Source of the DNA: an uncultured bacterium
GTDB taxonomy: Bacteria > Bacillota_I > Bacilli_A > RF39 > UBA660
Length of the DNA: 56,260 nucleotides
Assembly (NCBI GenBank): GCA_959020415.1
Contig: CAUERX010000005.1
Span: 1 to 56,260 of the forward strand
Direction: 5' to 3'
How positions within the stretch are numbered: position 1 is the stretch's first letter; every line of letters starts with the position of its first letter. Shown here one piece after another: positions 41,246 through 49,983 of the stretch. The position numbers were made by a program, and so were the translations under genes. The notes under the pieces were generated by a model. That model was not told the origin of the DNA and ran no database searches. It saw only the letters and a list, made by a program, of their open reading frames with translations.

Positions 41246-43516
41246 ATGAAGAAGAAATTAATATCAAAAATTGTGCTTACTGTTATATTACTTGCAGCAG
41301 CAATTGGTTTATTAATTCCAGTTTTACAAAATGTTAAGCTCGGACTTGATTTACAGGGTGGATTTGAAGTTTTATATAAAGTGGAAAGTATTGATGGAAA
41401 AGAAAAAGTAACCAGTGACATGGTTAATTCTACATATAAAACATTAGTTAAACGTATTGATGTTTTAGGGGTTTTAGAACCAACAATTGATATTGAAGGC
41501 GATAAAATTAGAGTACAGCTTGCAGGAATTGACAATGCTGAAGATGCTCGTAATGTCCTTAGTCAAACGGCTAGTTTATCATTTAGAGATACTAAAGATA
41601 ATTTGCTGATGACTAGTGACGTTTTGCGTAGTGGAGCTGCTAAAGTTGGTCAAGATGAAAGTGGAAAACCAGTAGTTTCCTTAAGTATTAAGGATAAAGA
41701 TGAATTTTATAAGATAACTAAAAAAGTTAGTCAGATGGAAGATAACCGAATTGTTATTTGGTTAGATTATGACGAAAAAGAAGATTCTTTTGCGACTGAG
41801 GGTAGTAAGTGTGGGTCTTTAAATGATTCAAAATGTCTTTCAGTAGCAACCGTTTCACAAGGATTTAGTAGTGATGTTATTATCCAAGGAAACTTTGAAC
41901 AAGAAGAAGTTCAAAATTTAGTTGATTTAATCAATTCAGGTAGTATGCCAACTAAATTAGTTGAAGTATCTTCAAAAAGTGTTGGAGCTTCATTTGGTGA
42001 GAATTCACTTACAAAAACAGCAACTGCTGGGGTAGTTGGAATTGTTTTAATTTGTTTATTTTTGATTATTATCTATAGATTTTCAGGGCTTATGGCGAGT
42101 ATTGGAATTGTTATTTATGCATCACTTACATTCTTTATATTCTGGCTGATTGGTGGAACACTGACATTACCAGGTATTGCAGCGATGATCATTGGTATTG
42201 GAATGGCCGTCGATTCGAACGTTATTAACTTTTCGCGTATTAAGGATGAACTTTACGAAGGTAGAGGAGTGCAGTCGGCTTTGAAAAATGGTGACAAAAA
42301 TTCATTTGGAACGATTTTAGATGCAAATATAACTACTTTAATTACTGCAATTATTTTATTTATCTTTGGTCAAAGTAGTGTTAAAGGATTTGCAACAATG
42401 CTTATAATTAGTGTATTTATGACAATGCTTATAATGGTATTCTTTACAAGATGGTTGATGAAGAAATATGTTGAAACAGGAGCTTTTGATAATCATCCAA
42501 GATTATTTATCGGGGTAAAACCAAAAGATATTCCAGATGTTGCCCATAAAGAAAAAAGAACTAAATATTTCTATCAAAAATTGGATTTTGTTAAGGACCG
42601 TAAGGTTTTCTTAATTATTGCTGTTTTAATTAGTTTGGTTGGTATTTTCTCATTGTTTAAAATGGGACTAAACTTAGGTGTTGATTTTAAAGGTGGAACT
42701 GTTATTACTTTGAAAACTAATGAACAATTAACTGAACAAAAAATTGAACGTGACATCGATAAATTAGGTTATGATATGTATGATTTTGAAAAACAAACAG
42801 ATGGTTCTTATTCAATTAAGATTACTGACTCACTTTCAAAAAATAAATCAATGAGTACTGAAAAATACTTTGCTGATAAATATGATGCATCTACTGATGT
42901 CGGTGTTATATCAACAGTGGTAAAACAAGAACTTATCAAAAATGCTCTTTTATCTTTGATAATTGCGGCTATTGCGATAGTTGCCTATATTTCATTTAGA
43001 TTTAAATTTAGTTATGGCGTTAGTTGCGTTATGGCGTTACTTCTTAATGTTTTAGTTACTGTGTCATTATTTAGTATTTTACGCCTTGAAATTTCTAGTA
43101 TATTTATTGCGGCTATTTTATCAATAATTGGATACTCGGTTAATGATATAATTATTACATTTGATCGTATTCGTGAAAATATGAAGAAAAAGGGTACAAT
43201 AAAAGATCCAGATGAAATTAACGAAGTGGTAAATCATAGTTTAAGGGAAATTTTAAATCGTAGTATTGTTACAAATTGTATAACTTTAATTCCAGTACTT
43301 GCATTAATTTTCTTGGGTTCACATGATATCTTTGAATTTAATGTGGCATTATTAATTGGACTTGTTGCTGGAGCACTTTCTTCATTATTCGTTGCAAGTC
43401 AAGTGTGGCTTGAAATTACGAAGAAAAATATAAAAGAGGGGAAACCTAAACTCAAGAAAAAAGTTGTCATTGATGATGATGTTGATGAACTTCAAATTAA
43501 AGGCATAAACTCTTAA
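41246..43516 (+). CDS. secDF: Protein translocase subunit SecDF (fused)
   Basis: 756 residues, SecD and SecF in one chain as in Bacillus and Staphylococcus. LGLDLQGGFEVLYKV is the SecD start signature; the P1 domain follows, then helices with GIGMAVDSNVINFSRIKDE. The SecF half begins LVDFKGG-like (LGVDFKGGTVITL) and has IIGYSVNDIIITFDRIREN. It uses proton motive force to pull exported chains. ATG 41246 follows TTAGGAGAGAGAAC; the TTG at 41225 is inside comN. Confidence 0.97.
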   Translation: MKKKLISKIVLTVILLAAAIGLLIPVLQNVKLGLDLQGGFEVLYKVESIDGKEKVTSDMVNSTYKTLVKRIDVLGVLEPTIDIEGDKIRVQLAGIDNAEDARNVLSQTASLSFRDTKDNLLMTSDVLRSGAAKVGQDESGKPVVSLSIKDKDEFYKITKKVSQMEDNRIVIWLDYDEKEDSFATEGSKCGSLNDSKCLSVATVSQGFSSDVIIQGNFEQEEVQNLVDLINSGSMPTKLVEVSSKSVGASFGENSLTKTATAGVVGIVLICLFLIIIYRFSGLMASIGIVIYASLTFFIFWLIGGTLTLPGIAAMIIGIGMAVDSNVINFSRIKDELYEGRGVQSALKNGDKNSFGTILDANITTLITAIILFIFGQSSVKGFATMLIISVFMTMLIMVFFTRWLMKKYVETGAFDNHPRLFIGVKPKDIPDVAHKEKRTKYFYQKLDFVKDRKVFLIIAVLISLVGIFSLFKMGLNLGVDFKGGTVITLKTNEQLTEQKIERDIDKLGYDMYDFEKQTDGSYSIKITDSLSKNKSMSTEKYFADKYDASTDVGVISTVVKQELIKNALLSLIIAAIAIVAYISFRFKFSYGVSCVMALLLNVLVTVSLFSILRLEISSIFIAAILSIIGYSVNDIIITFDRIRENMKKKGTIKDPDEINEVVNHSLREILNRSIVTNCITLIPVLALIFLGSHDIFEFNVALLIGLVAGALSSLFVASQVWLEITKKNIKEGKPKLKKKVVIDDDVDELQIKGINS

Positions 43517-43529
43517 GAGAGGTGATTAT

Positions 43530-45692
43530 GTGAGTAAATATAAGTCATGCAGTTCATTTGATATGCTTGAAGATAAGGTTAAGACTTATATAACAGATGA
43601 ACAAGATTTTGAATTAATTACAAAGGCTTATAAATATGCATATGATAGGCATTTTGGGCAGAAGCGTTTAACGGGTGAGGATTATATTACTCATCCACTT
43701 TCTGTTGCTTATATATTAACTAGTATTCAAGCTGATGCTTCAACAATTTCTGGAGCGCTTTTACACGATGTTTTTGAAACTAGCGATGTTGTTTTAGAAG
43801 AATTTAAACAAATATTTGGTGAGGATATTTTATCAATTGTTCAAGGGGTTACTAAAATAAATAAGCTTAATTTTTCTGGTGATAGTGAATCGGTTATTAG
43901 TAATCAAAGAAAAATCTTAGTTGGTTTGTCAGAAGATGTTAGAGTTATTATTATTAAATTAGCTGATCGACTTCATAATATGAAAACACTATTTGTTTTG
44001 GATGAAAAGAAGCAAAAGGAAACCGCAAAAGAAACTTTGGATATTTTAACCCCAATAGCACATCGTCTTGGTATGAATAATATTAAATCGGAACTAGAAG
44101 AATTATCGTTGCGTTATTTAAAACCTGATGAGTATTATGACATTGTTGAAAAACTTAATGCGACAAAGACTGAGCGAGATGCCAGTGTTCAAAAAATGAT
44201 TGAAACGGTTTCGGATTTACTTAATAAACATGGAATTAAACACGAGATTAAAGGACGCTCTAAAAGTATTTACAGCATTTATAAAAAGCTTGATAAAGGT
44301 AAGCGTTTTAGTGATATTTTTGATTTATTAGCGCTTAGAGTTTTTGTAAATACTGAACAAGAATGTTATCAAACGCTTGGTATTATTCATTCAAAGTTTA
44401 AACCAAAACCTAATCGTTTTAAAGACTATATTGCGATGCCGAAAACTAATATGTATCAATCTTTACATACTACTGTTTTTGGGGCTGATGGTCAATTATA
44501 TGAAATTCAAATTAGAACGTATGAAATGGACAGAATTGCTGAAAATGGTATTGCTTCACATTGGTCATATAAGGAAAAGGGCAGTAATAAAGCAGCTATT
44601 CAAAGTGATATGGAACAAAAATTGCAATTTTTTAAATCGATAATGGAACTTAAAAATAATGAAGAAGATCCTGAAGAATTTGTTAAATCGGTCAAAGAAG
44701 ACATTTTAAAAAATACCATTTATGTATTTACACCAATGGGAGATGTTATTGAGCTGCCAAATGGAGCTACACCGATTGATTTTGCATATAAAGTGCATAC
44801 AAAAGTTGGCGATACGATGACCGGAGTACTTGTTAATTCACAAATAGTACCATTAGATTATAAACTTGAGAACAATGATGTAGTTAAGGTTATTACAAGT
44901 AATAATTCGCATGGACCAAATCGTGAATGGCTTAAAATCGCTAAGACAACACAAGCTAAGAATAAGATTAAAAACTTTTTCAGTAAAGCTGATAAAGATG
45001 AAAATATTAAAAAGGGTGAGGAATCGTTATTTAAAGAGCTTAAAAAACGAAAAATTACAGTTTCAGAATTTCAAAGCGAAGAAATTATGATTAAGGTATT
45101 AAACGGCGTTAAGGTTAGTTCTTTAACTGAACTTTATTCGAATATAGGTTCTGGAAAAATTTCTGTAGCTGCCGTACTTGATGCTGCATATAAAGAAGAA
45201 GTTAGTAAAGAGGAAAAGTTATTAGAAAAAGCTTCTAAATTAGCGAAGGTTGCCGATAGGGATCATGTTATTTCAGTAGCTGGAATTGATGATATTAAAG
45301 TAAATATTGCATCTTGCTGCAAACCAGTTCCTGGTGATCGCATTGTTGGATATATTACAAAAGGGAATGGAATTAATGTTCATCGAATGGTTTGTCCGAA
45401 TGTGGCAAATACAAATGAACGATTAATCGAAGTTAGTTGGAATGAAAATAAGGAAAAATTTCCAACTACGATATTAGTTCATGCAGGATTAAGCAGTGAT
45501 TTATTGTTATCAATTATTGCAAAAGCAGCTAATAATGATATCGGTGTTAAAAGTGTTAATAATACAAAAGATATTGATAGCCAAAGTATTGAAATGACGG
45601 TAGTTGTTAAAAATCGCGAGGAACTTTTGAAGTTTATGAATGATATTAAAATGTTAGAAGCGGTAACTGAAGTTGAGAGGCTGATAAAGTGA
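43530..45692 (+). CDS. relA: Bifunctional (p)ppGpp synthetase/hydrolase
   Basis: 720 residues. HD hydrolase domain (ITHPLSVAYIL, ALLHDVFE, KLADRLHNMKTL), synthetase domain (GRSKSIYSIYKKL, FSDIFDLLALRV, YQSLHTTVFG), TGS domain (VFTPMGDVIELPNGATPIDF), a zinc-finger-like CCKPVPGD and a C-terminal ACT domain. Controls the stringent response. Start is GTG 43530 after AGAGAGGTGATT; the overlapping ATG at 43528 hits a stop at once. recJ and apt, usual between secDF and relA, are absent. Confidence 0.97.
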   Translation: MSKYKSCSSFDMLEDKVKTYITDEQDFELITKAYKYAYDRHFGQKRLTGEDYITHPLSVAYILTSIQADASTISGALLHDVFETSDVVLEEFKQIFGEDILSIVQGVTKINKLNFSGDSESVISNQRKILVGLSEDVRVIIIKLADRLHNMKTLFVLDEKKQKETAKETLDILTPIAHRLGMNNIKSELEELSLRYLKPDEYYDIVEKLNATKTERDASVQKMIETVSDLLNKHGIKHEIKGRSKSIYSIYKKLDKGKRFSDIFDLLALRVFVNTEQECYQTLGIIHSKFKPKPNRFKDYIAMPKTNMYQSLHTTVFGADGQLYEIQIRTYEMDRIAENGIASHWSYKEKGSNKAAIQSDMEQKLQFFKSIMELKNNEEDPEEFVKSVKEDILKNTIYVFTPMGDVIELPNGATPIDFAYKVHTKVGDTMTGVLVNSQIVPLDYKLENNDVVKVITSNNSHGPNREWLKIAKTTQAKNKIKNFFSKADKDENIKKGEESLFKELKKRKITVSEFQSEEIMIKVLNGVKVSSLTELYSNIGSGKISVAAVLDAAYKEEVSKEEKLLEKASKLAKVADRDHVISVAGIDDIKVNIASCCKPVPGDRIVGYITKGNGINVHRMVCPNVANTNERLIEVSWNENKEKFPTTILVHAGLSSDLLLSIIAKAANNDIGVKSVNNTKDIDSQSIEMTVVVKNREELLKFMNDIKMLEAVTEVERLIK

Positions 45693-46150
45693 GAATTTTA
45701 GTGCAGCGTAGTTTGACTTCTAGTGTTAGCGTGGATGGAAAAATAGTTGGCCAAATTCCTAATGGCTTAGTATTGTTTGTTGGTTTTACTAAAGATGATG
45801 ATGAAATTGACATTGATTATATGATTAAAAAAGTCTTGAATTTACGTATATTTGAGGATGAAAATAATATAATGAATAAATCTATTCTAGATGTTAAGGG
45901 TGAAATTTTGAATATTTCACAGTTCACTTTATATGCAGATACTAAAAAAGGTAATAGACCTAGTTATATTAATGCAAGAAATCGTATAGAATCGGAAAAA
46001 TTATACACACTATTTAATGAGAAATTAGCTGAGAAGATTAAAGTATCTACGGGAATCTTTGGTGCAGATATGTTGGTTTCTATTCAAAATGATGGACCGG
46101 TAACAATATTATTAGAAAGCAGGAAGGCTAATGGTGAAAAACAGACCTAA
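45689..46150 (+). CDS. dtd: D-aminoacyl-tRNA deacylase
   Basis: 153 residues. MRILVQRSLTSSVSVDGKIVG and SQFTLYADTKKGNRPSY are Dtd signatures; the C-terminal NDGPVTILLES holds the Gly-cisPro-like loop region. Removes D-amino acids from tRNA. GTG start overlaps the relA stop (GTGA), so the two are coupled. Same order as in B. subtilis. Confidence 0.96.
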   Translation: MRILVQRSLTSSVSVDGKIVGQIPNGLVLFVGFTKDDDEIDIDYMIKKVLNLRIFEDENNIMNKSILDVKGEILNISQFTLYADTKKGNRPSYINARNRIESEKLYTLFNEKLAEKIKVSTGIFGADMLVSIQNDGPVTILLESRKANGEKQT

Positions 46151-47198
46151 TTACAAGCTTTTAAATGTTGGACTTTTTATATTAATTATTTATTTGATTT
46201 ATCAAACGCGAAGCTTTTGGCTTGGGGTAGTAAGTATTTTATCAGAAATCTTACTACCTTTTTTAATCGCGTTTATTATTGCTTATGCACTTTATCCATT
46301 GGTATCTTTTTTGACTAATCATAAGATTCCCAAAGCTTTAGCAATTTTTATTGTTTTGGTATTTTTTACTTTAATGTTCGGATTTTTAATTTATTTAATT
46401 GCCCCGGTGTTTATGGAGCAGATAGGAAGTATTTTTAATGGCATTATTTCGTTTTTTAAAGAGATGAGTTTAAAATATAATGTTGAATTTAGTACGGTTC
46501 AGGATCAATTATCGACAACATTTAATGATACTTTGGAAAAATTGGGAACGTATATTTCGAATGGAGCTATTAATATTATTGGTGTTTCAATAAGTATTAT
46601 TTCTAAATTATTTATTATAATTGCTGCAATGATTTACTTTTTGGCGGATATGGATAAAATTAAATTTTCAGTTAAAAAGTTTTTTCTTAGAAGAAATAAA
46701 AAATTATATTATTATCTGGCTTTAGTTGATACTGAGCTTGGTAATTATTTATCGGGTTTTATTAAGATTGTCTTTATATCGTTTTTCGAATATTCAATTT
46801 TATATTTTATAATAGGGCACCCTAATGCGTTATTGCTTGGAACTTTAGCTGGTGTCGGTAATTTGATTCCATATTTTGGTGGAATTATAACTAATATAAT
46901 TGCGGCAATTACGGCTTTTGTTATCAGTCCTGAATTGTTTTTAAAAACGTGTATTATATTTTTGATTTTTTCAGCAGTTGATGGTTACGTTATTAATCCT
47001 TGGGTTTATGGAAAAAGCAATAAAGTCCACCCGCTAGTAGTAATTATTTCCGTGTTTGCGGGCGGAATATTATTTGGAATTATGGGAATTATAGTATCAC
47101 TTCCTGTAGCTATTATTCTTTTAGCAACTTATAAGTTCTTTAAAGAAGACATTGAAAAGTTTAGTAGACGTAAATTTCATTTTAAATTGTATAAGTAA
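46131..47198 (+). CDS. AI-2E family transporter
   Basis: 355 residues with about eight helices. ILLPFLIAFIIAYALYPLVSFL, LLGTLAGVGNLIPYFGGIIT and AVDGYVINPWVYGKSNKVHPLVVIISVF are the hallmarks of this family (TqsA, PerM). Proposed substrates vary: autoinducer export or sodium-proton exchange. Overlaps dtd by 20 bases with RBS AGGAAGG, so it belongs to the relA-dtd unit. Confidence 0.92.
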   Translation: MVKNRPNYKLLNVGLFILIIYLIYQTRSFWLGVVSILSEILLPFLIAFIIAYALYPLVSFLTNHKIPKALAIFIVLVFFTLMFGFLIYLIAPVFMEQIGSIFNGIISFFKEMSLKYNVEFSTVQDQLSTTFNDTLEKLGTYISNGAINIIGVSISIISKLFIIIAAMIYFLADMDKIKFSVKKFFLRRNKKLYYYLALVDTELGNYLSGFIKIVFISFFEYSILYFIIGHPNALLLGTLAGVGNLIPYFGGIITNIIAAITAFVISPELFLKTCIIFLIFSAVDGYVINPWVYGKSNKVHPLVVIISVFAGGILFGIMGIIVSLPVAIILLATYKFFKEDIEKFSRRKFHFKLYK

Positions 47199-47200
47199 AT

Positions 47201-47230
47201 TGACTTTGCGGGATAATAGATGTTATAATT
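47201..47230 (+). promoter_or_regulatory. Sigma-A type promoter
   Basis: TTGACT, about 18-base spacer, TATAAT; upstream of the 47256 gene. Confidence 0.6.
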
Positions 47231-47255
47231 TAATTGTAAATGGTGGGTGATGGAT

Positions 47256-47729
47256 ATGGTATATTTTCCTGGAGATGCTTATTTGCCACTTCCCTTAATT
47301 TTGCAAAGGGATAATTTGCTTCTCAATAATAAAAAAGATGAAGCTGTTAGGAGTCATTTATATGAGAAATTAGAGGCTAATCAGAGAATTATTGATGGAA
47401 ATCCAGATTTACAGTTTTTAGAGCAATTTTATACAGAAAATATTGATGAAATTATCAGATGTAGACAAATGGCTTTAAGATGTTCTAGGTTTAAGCTATT
47501 AAGTGAATTATATAATTCAAAAGCTACTTTAGTTTCTACAATAAATGAGACTATTTATGAAGAATTTGAGAATAGTGGAGCTGTCCCTTCATGTGAAATA
47601 ATGCAAGAAATTCGAGAAGTGGAAAGTGTATGTAGTTTGGAAAGCTATCCTCCTAGTACTTTTGATGAATATAGAAATCATTATGCAGGAGTGATTACGA
47701 AAAAACTTTCCGGAACTAGTTTAGCTTAA
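47256..47729 (+). CDS. Hypothetical cytoplasmic protein
   Basis: 157 residues, mainly helical, no signal or membrane segment. Central YEKLEANQRIIDGNPDLQFL and CRQMALRCSRFKLLSELYNS are helix-forming. Start ATG 47256 lies 8 bases after GGTGGGTG. Not recognised. It heads a short run of accessory genes leading to the surface locus. Confidence 0.65.
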   Translation: MVYFPGDAYLPLPLILQRDNLLLNNKKDEAVRSHLYEKLEANQRIIDGNPDLQFLEQFYTENIDEIIRCRQMALRCSRFKLLSELYNSKATLVSTINETIYEEFENSGAVPSCEIMQEIREVESVCSLESYPPSTFDEYRNHYAGVITKKLSGTSLA

Positions 47730-47753
47730 GAAATAATAAAGGAGATAATAATT

Positions 47754-47969
47754 ATGGATACAAAAAAGAAAATAATGATTGGTGTAGGTATTGGTGTAGG
47801 TATTGGTGTAGGAGTTGCAGCTTTGACAGCATTAGCGGCATATAAATTTATTAGAAGTCGTAAAGTTTATTTTGCTGAAGGTGACGATGATGATGTAGTT
47901 TATGTTTTATTAGATGATGAAACATATGATAATGGTAAAAAATATAAATTTTCAAAAAAGGCTATGTAA
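47754..47969 (+). CDS. Small glycine-zipper membrane protein
   Basis: 71 residues. A helix built on repeated GVGIGV units (residues about 10-31) is followed by a basic turn (FIRSRK) and an acidic tail (EGDDDDVVYVLLDDE). The DNA under the helix is a short tandem repeat of GGTGTAGGTATT type. RBS AAAGGAGATAATAATT. Ends at a terminator. Function unknown. Confidence 0.65.
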   Translation: MDTKKKIMIGVGIGVGIGVGVAALTALAAYKFIRSRKVYFAEGDDDDVVYVLLDDETYDNGKKYKFSKKAM

Positions 47970-47988
47970 AAATTTTGCGGCCTTTTTT
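47954..47988 (+). terminator. Rho-independent terminator
   Basis: AAAAAAGGC (47954-47962) pairs with GCCTTTTTT (47980-47988). Confidence 0.75.
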
Positions 47989-48002
47989 CATAGGAGGTAA
48001 TT

Positions 48003-48557
48003 ATGAAGTATTTTGAAAAGGTAAAAGGTGACAGATTATATTTATCACCAATAAATATTGATGATGCGGAGATCTATACAAAGTGGTTGAATGATAAAGA
48101 AATTGCGGAAAATTTAAGTTCTTCTAGAATGATTAATTTAGAATCTGAAAGAGAGTGGATTAAGAAGAATCGAGATTATCATAAATTTGCGATAGTTTTA
48201 CGTGAGTCAGATAAGTTGATCGGAAATTGTGGGTTTGATAATATTGATCCAATAAATAGAACGGCAACACTCGGAATTTTTATTGGTGAGAAGGATGAGC
48301 AAAATAAAGGATACGGCCGTGAAGCTTTAAAATGTTTACTTAATTATGGATTTAATACTTTAAATTTGAATAATGTTATGTTAACAGTGTTTTCGTTTAA
48401 TGAAAGGGCTATTAAGACTTATAAAAAACTAGGTTTTAAAACTTTTGGTGTTAGAAGATCTAGTCAATATCACGATGGAAAGTTTTTTGATATTATTTAT
48501 ATGGATATGTTAAAAGATGAATTTAACGAAATTCAAGATTTTATTTTCATCCCATAA
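48003..48557 (+). CDS. GNAT N-acetyltransferase, RimJ/RimL type
   Basis: 184 residues. GNAT fold with YLSPINIDDAEIYTKWLND start, acetyl-CoA loop GEKDEQNKGYGREALKCLL (R/Q-x-x-G-x-G/A) and LTVFSFNERAIKTYKKLGFKTFG. Acetylates an unknown amine, perhaps a protein N-terminus or small molecule. RBS ATAGGAGGTAATT. Confidence 0.9.
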   Translation: MKYFEKVKGDRLYLSPINIDDAEIYTKWLNDKEIAENLSSSRMINLESEREWIKKNRDYHKFAIVLRESDKLIGNCGFDNIDPINRTATLGIFIGEKDEQNKGYGREALKCLLNYGFNTLNLNNVMLTVFSFNERAIKTYKKLGFKTFGVRRSSQYHDGKFFDIIYMDMLKDEFNEIQDFIFIP

Positions 48558-48590
48558 TTTCATAAGGTTTTCATTATTTTTGATATGAAC

Positions 48591-48619
48591 TTGACAAAAA
48601 TGCATTTTGATGATAGGAT
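48591..48619 (+). promoter_or_regulatory. Promoter of first thioester-domain gene
   Basis: TTGACA (48591-48596), 17-base spacer, TAGGAT (48614-48619). Confidence 0.6.
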
Positions 48620-48677
48620 ATCTTCCTGTAAACAGAGGTTTTTATAATTGTCTAATTATTATAAGGGGGGAGAAAAT

Positions 48678-49868
48678 ATGAAGAAAATTTTAAAAAATGC
48701 AGGTAAAGTGTTTGGATGCATGTTAGTAATCGCACTTGCTTTTGTATTTACTTTAAGTAATGCTGACGCAGCGCCAAGTACAATAACTGTAAAAAGAACA
48801 CAAACTTTAGAGGATTTAGTAAATAATTATAAGTATGGATTTGTTATTTTTACAACTACTGATGGGACAACACTTTATTGTGTAGACCCAGATAAAAAAA
48901 TTTTGAGAACAAATCAAACAGCAACTTTTTCAAAAGATGGAGATGCTGGACTTTTATACATTTTACAAAATGGTTATCCTAATAAACAAATAACTGGTAA
49001 TGATGAAATTGATATGTATATTACACAAGCAGCAGTTTGGTGGTATATGGATGAAACCGGTCAAGCTGGAAAATTTTCAGACATTTTCAAAAATGCTACT
49101 TCAGAAACTGATTCATATGAATTAATTCCAAACTATATTAAACCAATGGTAGCTGAAGCTAAAGCTGCTAAAGATACGCAAACTAAGCCTAGTATGAAAG
49201 TGTCTACTAATGGAACAACACTGAAATTAACTAGTGATGGTAAATATTATGAGTCAGCTTATATGTCTGCAACTTTAGTTGGAACCAAAACATATAATGT
49301 TGAAGTTACTGGTGCTACTAAAAATACAGTAGTAGTGGATGAAAAAGGTAATATTGGAACAACATTTAATTCTTCAGAAAGATTTAAAGTTAAGGTTCCG
49401 GCTGCTGAAGTAACAAAAAAATTAGATATTGATGTTAAATTTTCAGCAAGTGGTACTATTAAAAAAGCAAAAATTTATAAACCAAGTGATAATACTTATC
49501 AAAGGGTAACAGGTTTATATGATGAGGCTGTGCCTTTAACAAAAACTGTAAGTTTAAGTGTTAGCCCAAAACAACGCGTATGTGAAGTTGTTGGTGATAA
49601 ATACTATGGTAAAGCTGGAAATGTAGTAGATAAAAAAACGTATAAGGAGGAATGTGAACCTGTACGTTCATGTGAATTTACTAATGACAAGTATTATGGT
49701 AAAGATGGTAATGAAGTAGATAAAGCAACATTTGATAAGGAATGTGGCGAAGAAGTTATTGTACCAAATACAAGTTCTAATGTTTCAACTTTAGGAATTG
49801 TTGGTGGAATGGTGTTATTAGTTTCAGGTGCTGGAGTAATTGCTTATCGTAGAAAACAATTGTTTTAA
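48678..49868 (+). CDS. Cell-wall anchored thioester-domain adhesin (copy 1)
   Basis: 396 residues. Signal peptide ends near ALSNADA. Thioester (TED/TQXA) domain: Cys68 in LYCVDP and Gln117 in YITQAAVWWYM are the pair that forms an internal Cys-Gln thioester able to bind host proteins covalently. A beta-rich domain (180-280) follows, then two repeats CEVVGDKYYGKAGNVVDK / CEFTNDKYYGKDGNEVDK with a Cys at each end. The C-terminus VPNTSSN, helix and RRKQLF resembles a sortase signal. ATG 48678 follows GGGGGGAGAAAAT. Bases 48774-49150 are identical to copy 2. Confidence 0.85.
   Translation: MKKILKNAGKVFGCMLVIALAFVFTLSNADAAPSTITVKRTQTLEDLVNNYKYGFVIFTTTDGTTLYCVDPDKKILRTNQTATFSKDGDAGLLYILQNGYPNKQITGNDEIDMYITQAAVWWYMDETGQAGKFSDIFKNATSETDSYELIPNYIKPMVAEAKAAKDTQTKPSMKVSTNGTTLKLTSDGKYYESAYMSATLVGTKTYNVEVTGATKNTVVVDEKGNIGTTFNSSERFKVKVPAAEVTKKLDIDVKFSASGTIKKAKIYKPSDNTYQRVTGLYDEAVPLTKTVSLSVSPKQRVCEVVGDKYYGKAGNVVDKKTYKEECEPVRSCEFTNDKYYGKDGNEVDKATFDKECGEEVIVPNTSSNVSTLGIVGGMVLLVSGAGVIAYRRKQLF
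48774..49150 (+). repeat. 377-bp exact repeat, copy 1
   Basis: Identical at every base to 50083-50459, with sharp ends; encodes the thioester domain. A second near-identical block lies downstream (about 49287-49403 versus 50597-50713). Confidence 0.95.
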
Positions 49869-49871
49869 TTA

Positions 49872-49898
49872 AAGGGTTATATTAATAACCTTTTTTTC
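49872..49898 (+). terminator. Rho-independent terminator
   Basis: GGTTAT, 4-base loop, ATAACC, then seven T. Confidence 0.8.
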
Positions 49899-49922
49899 TT
49901 TACATTTTTTTGATAATTATAT

Positions 49923-49951
49923 TTGTTATTTTGTTAAAAAACTGTTATAAT
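49923..49951 (+). promoter_or_regulatory. Promoter of second thioester-domain gene
   Basis: TTGTTA, 17-base spacer, TATAAT (49946-49951). Each paralogue therefore has its own unit. Confidence 0.65.
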
Positions 49952-49983
49952 ATATTTAGAATATGTATGATAGGAGAGAGATT

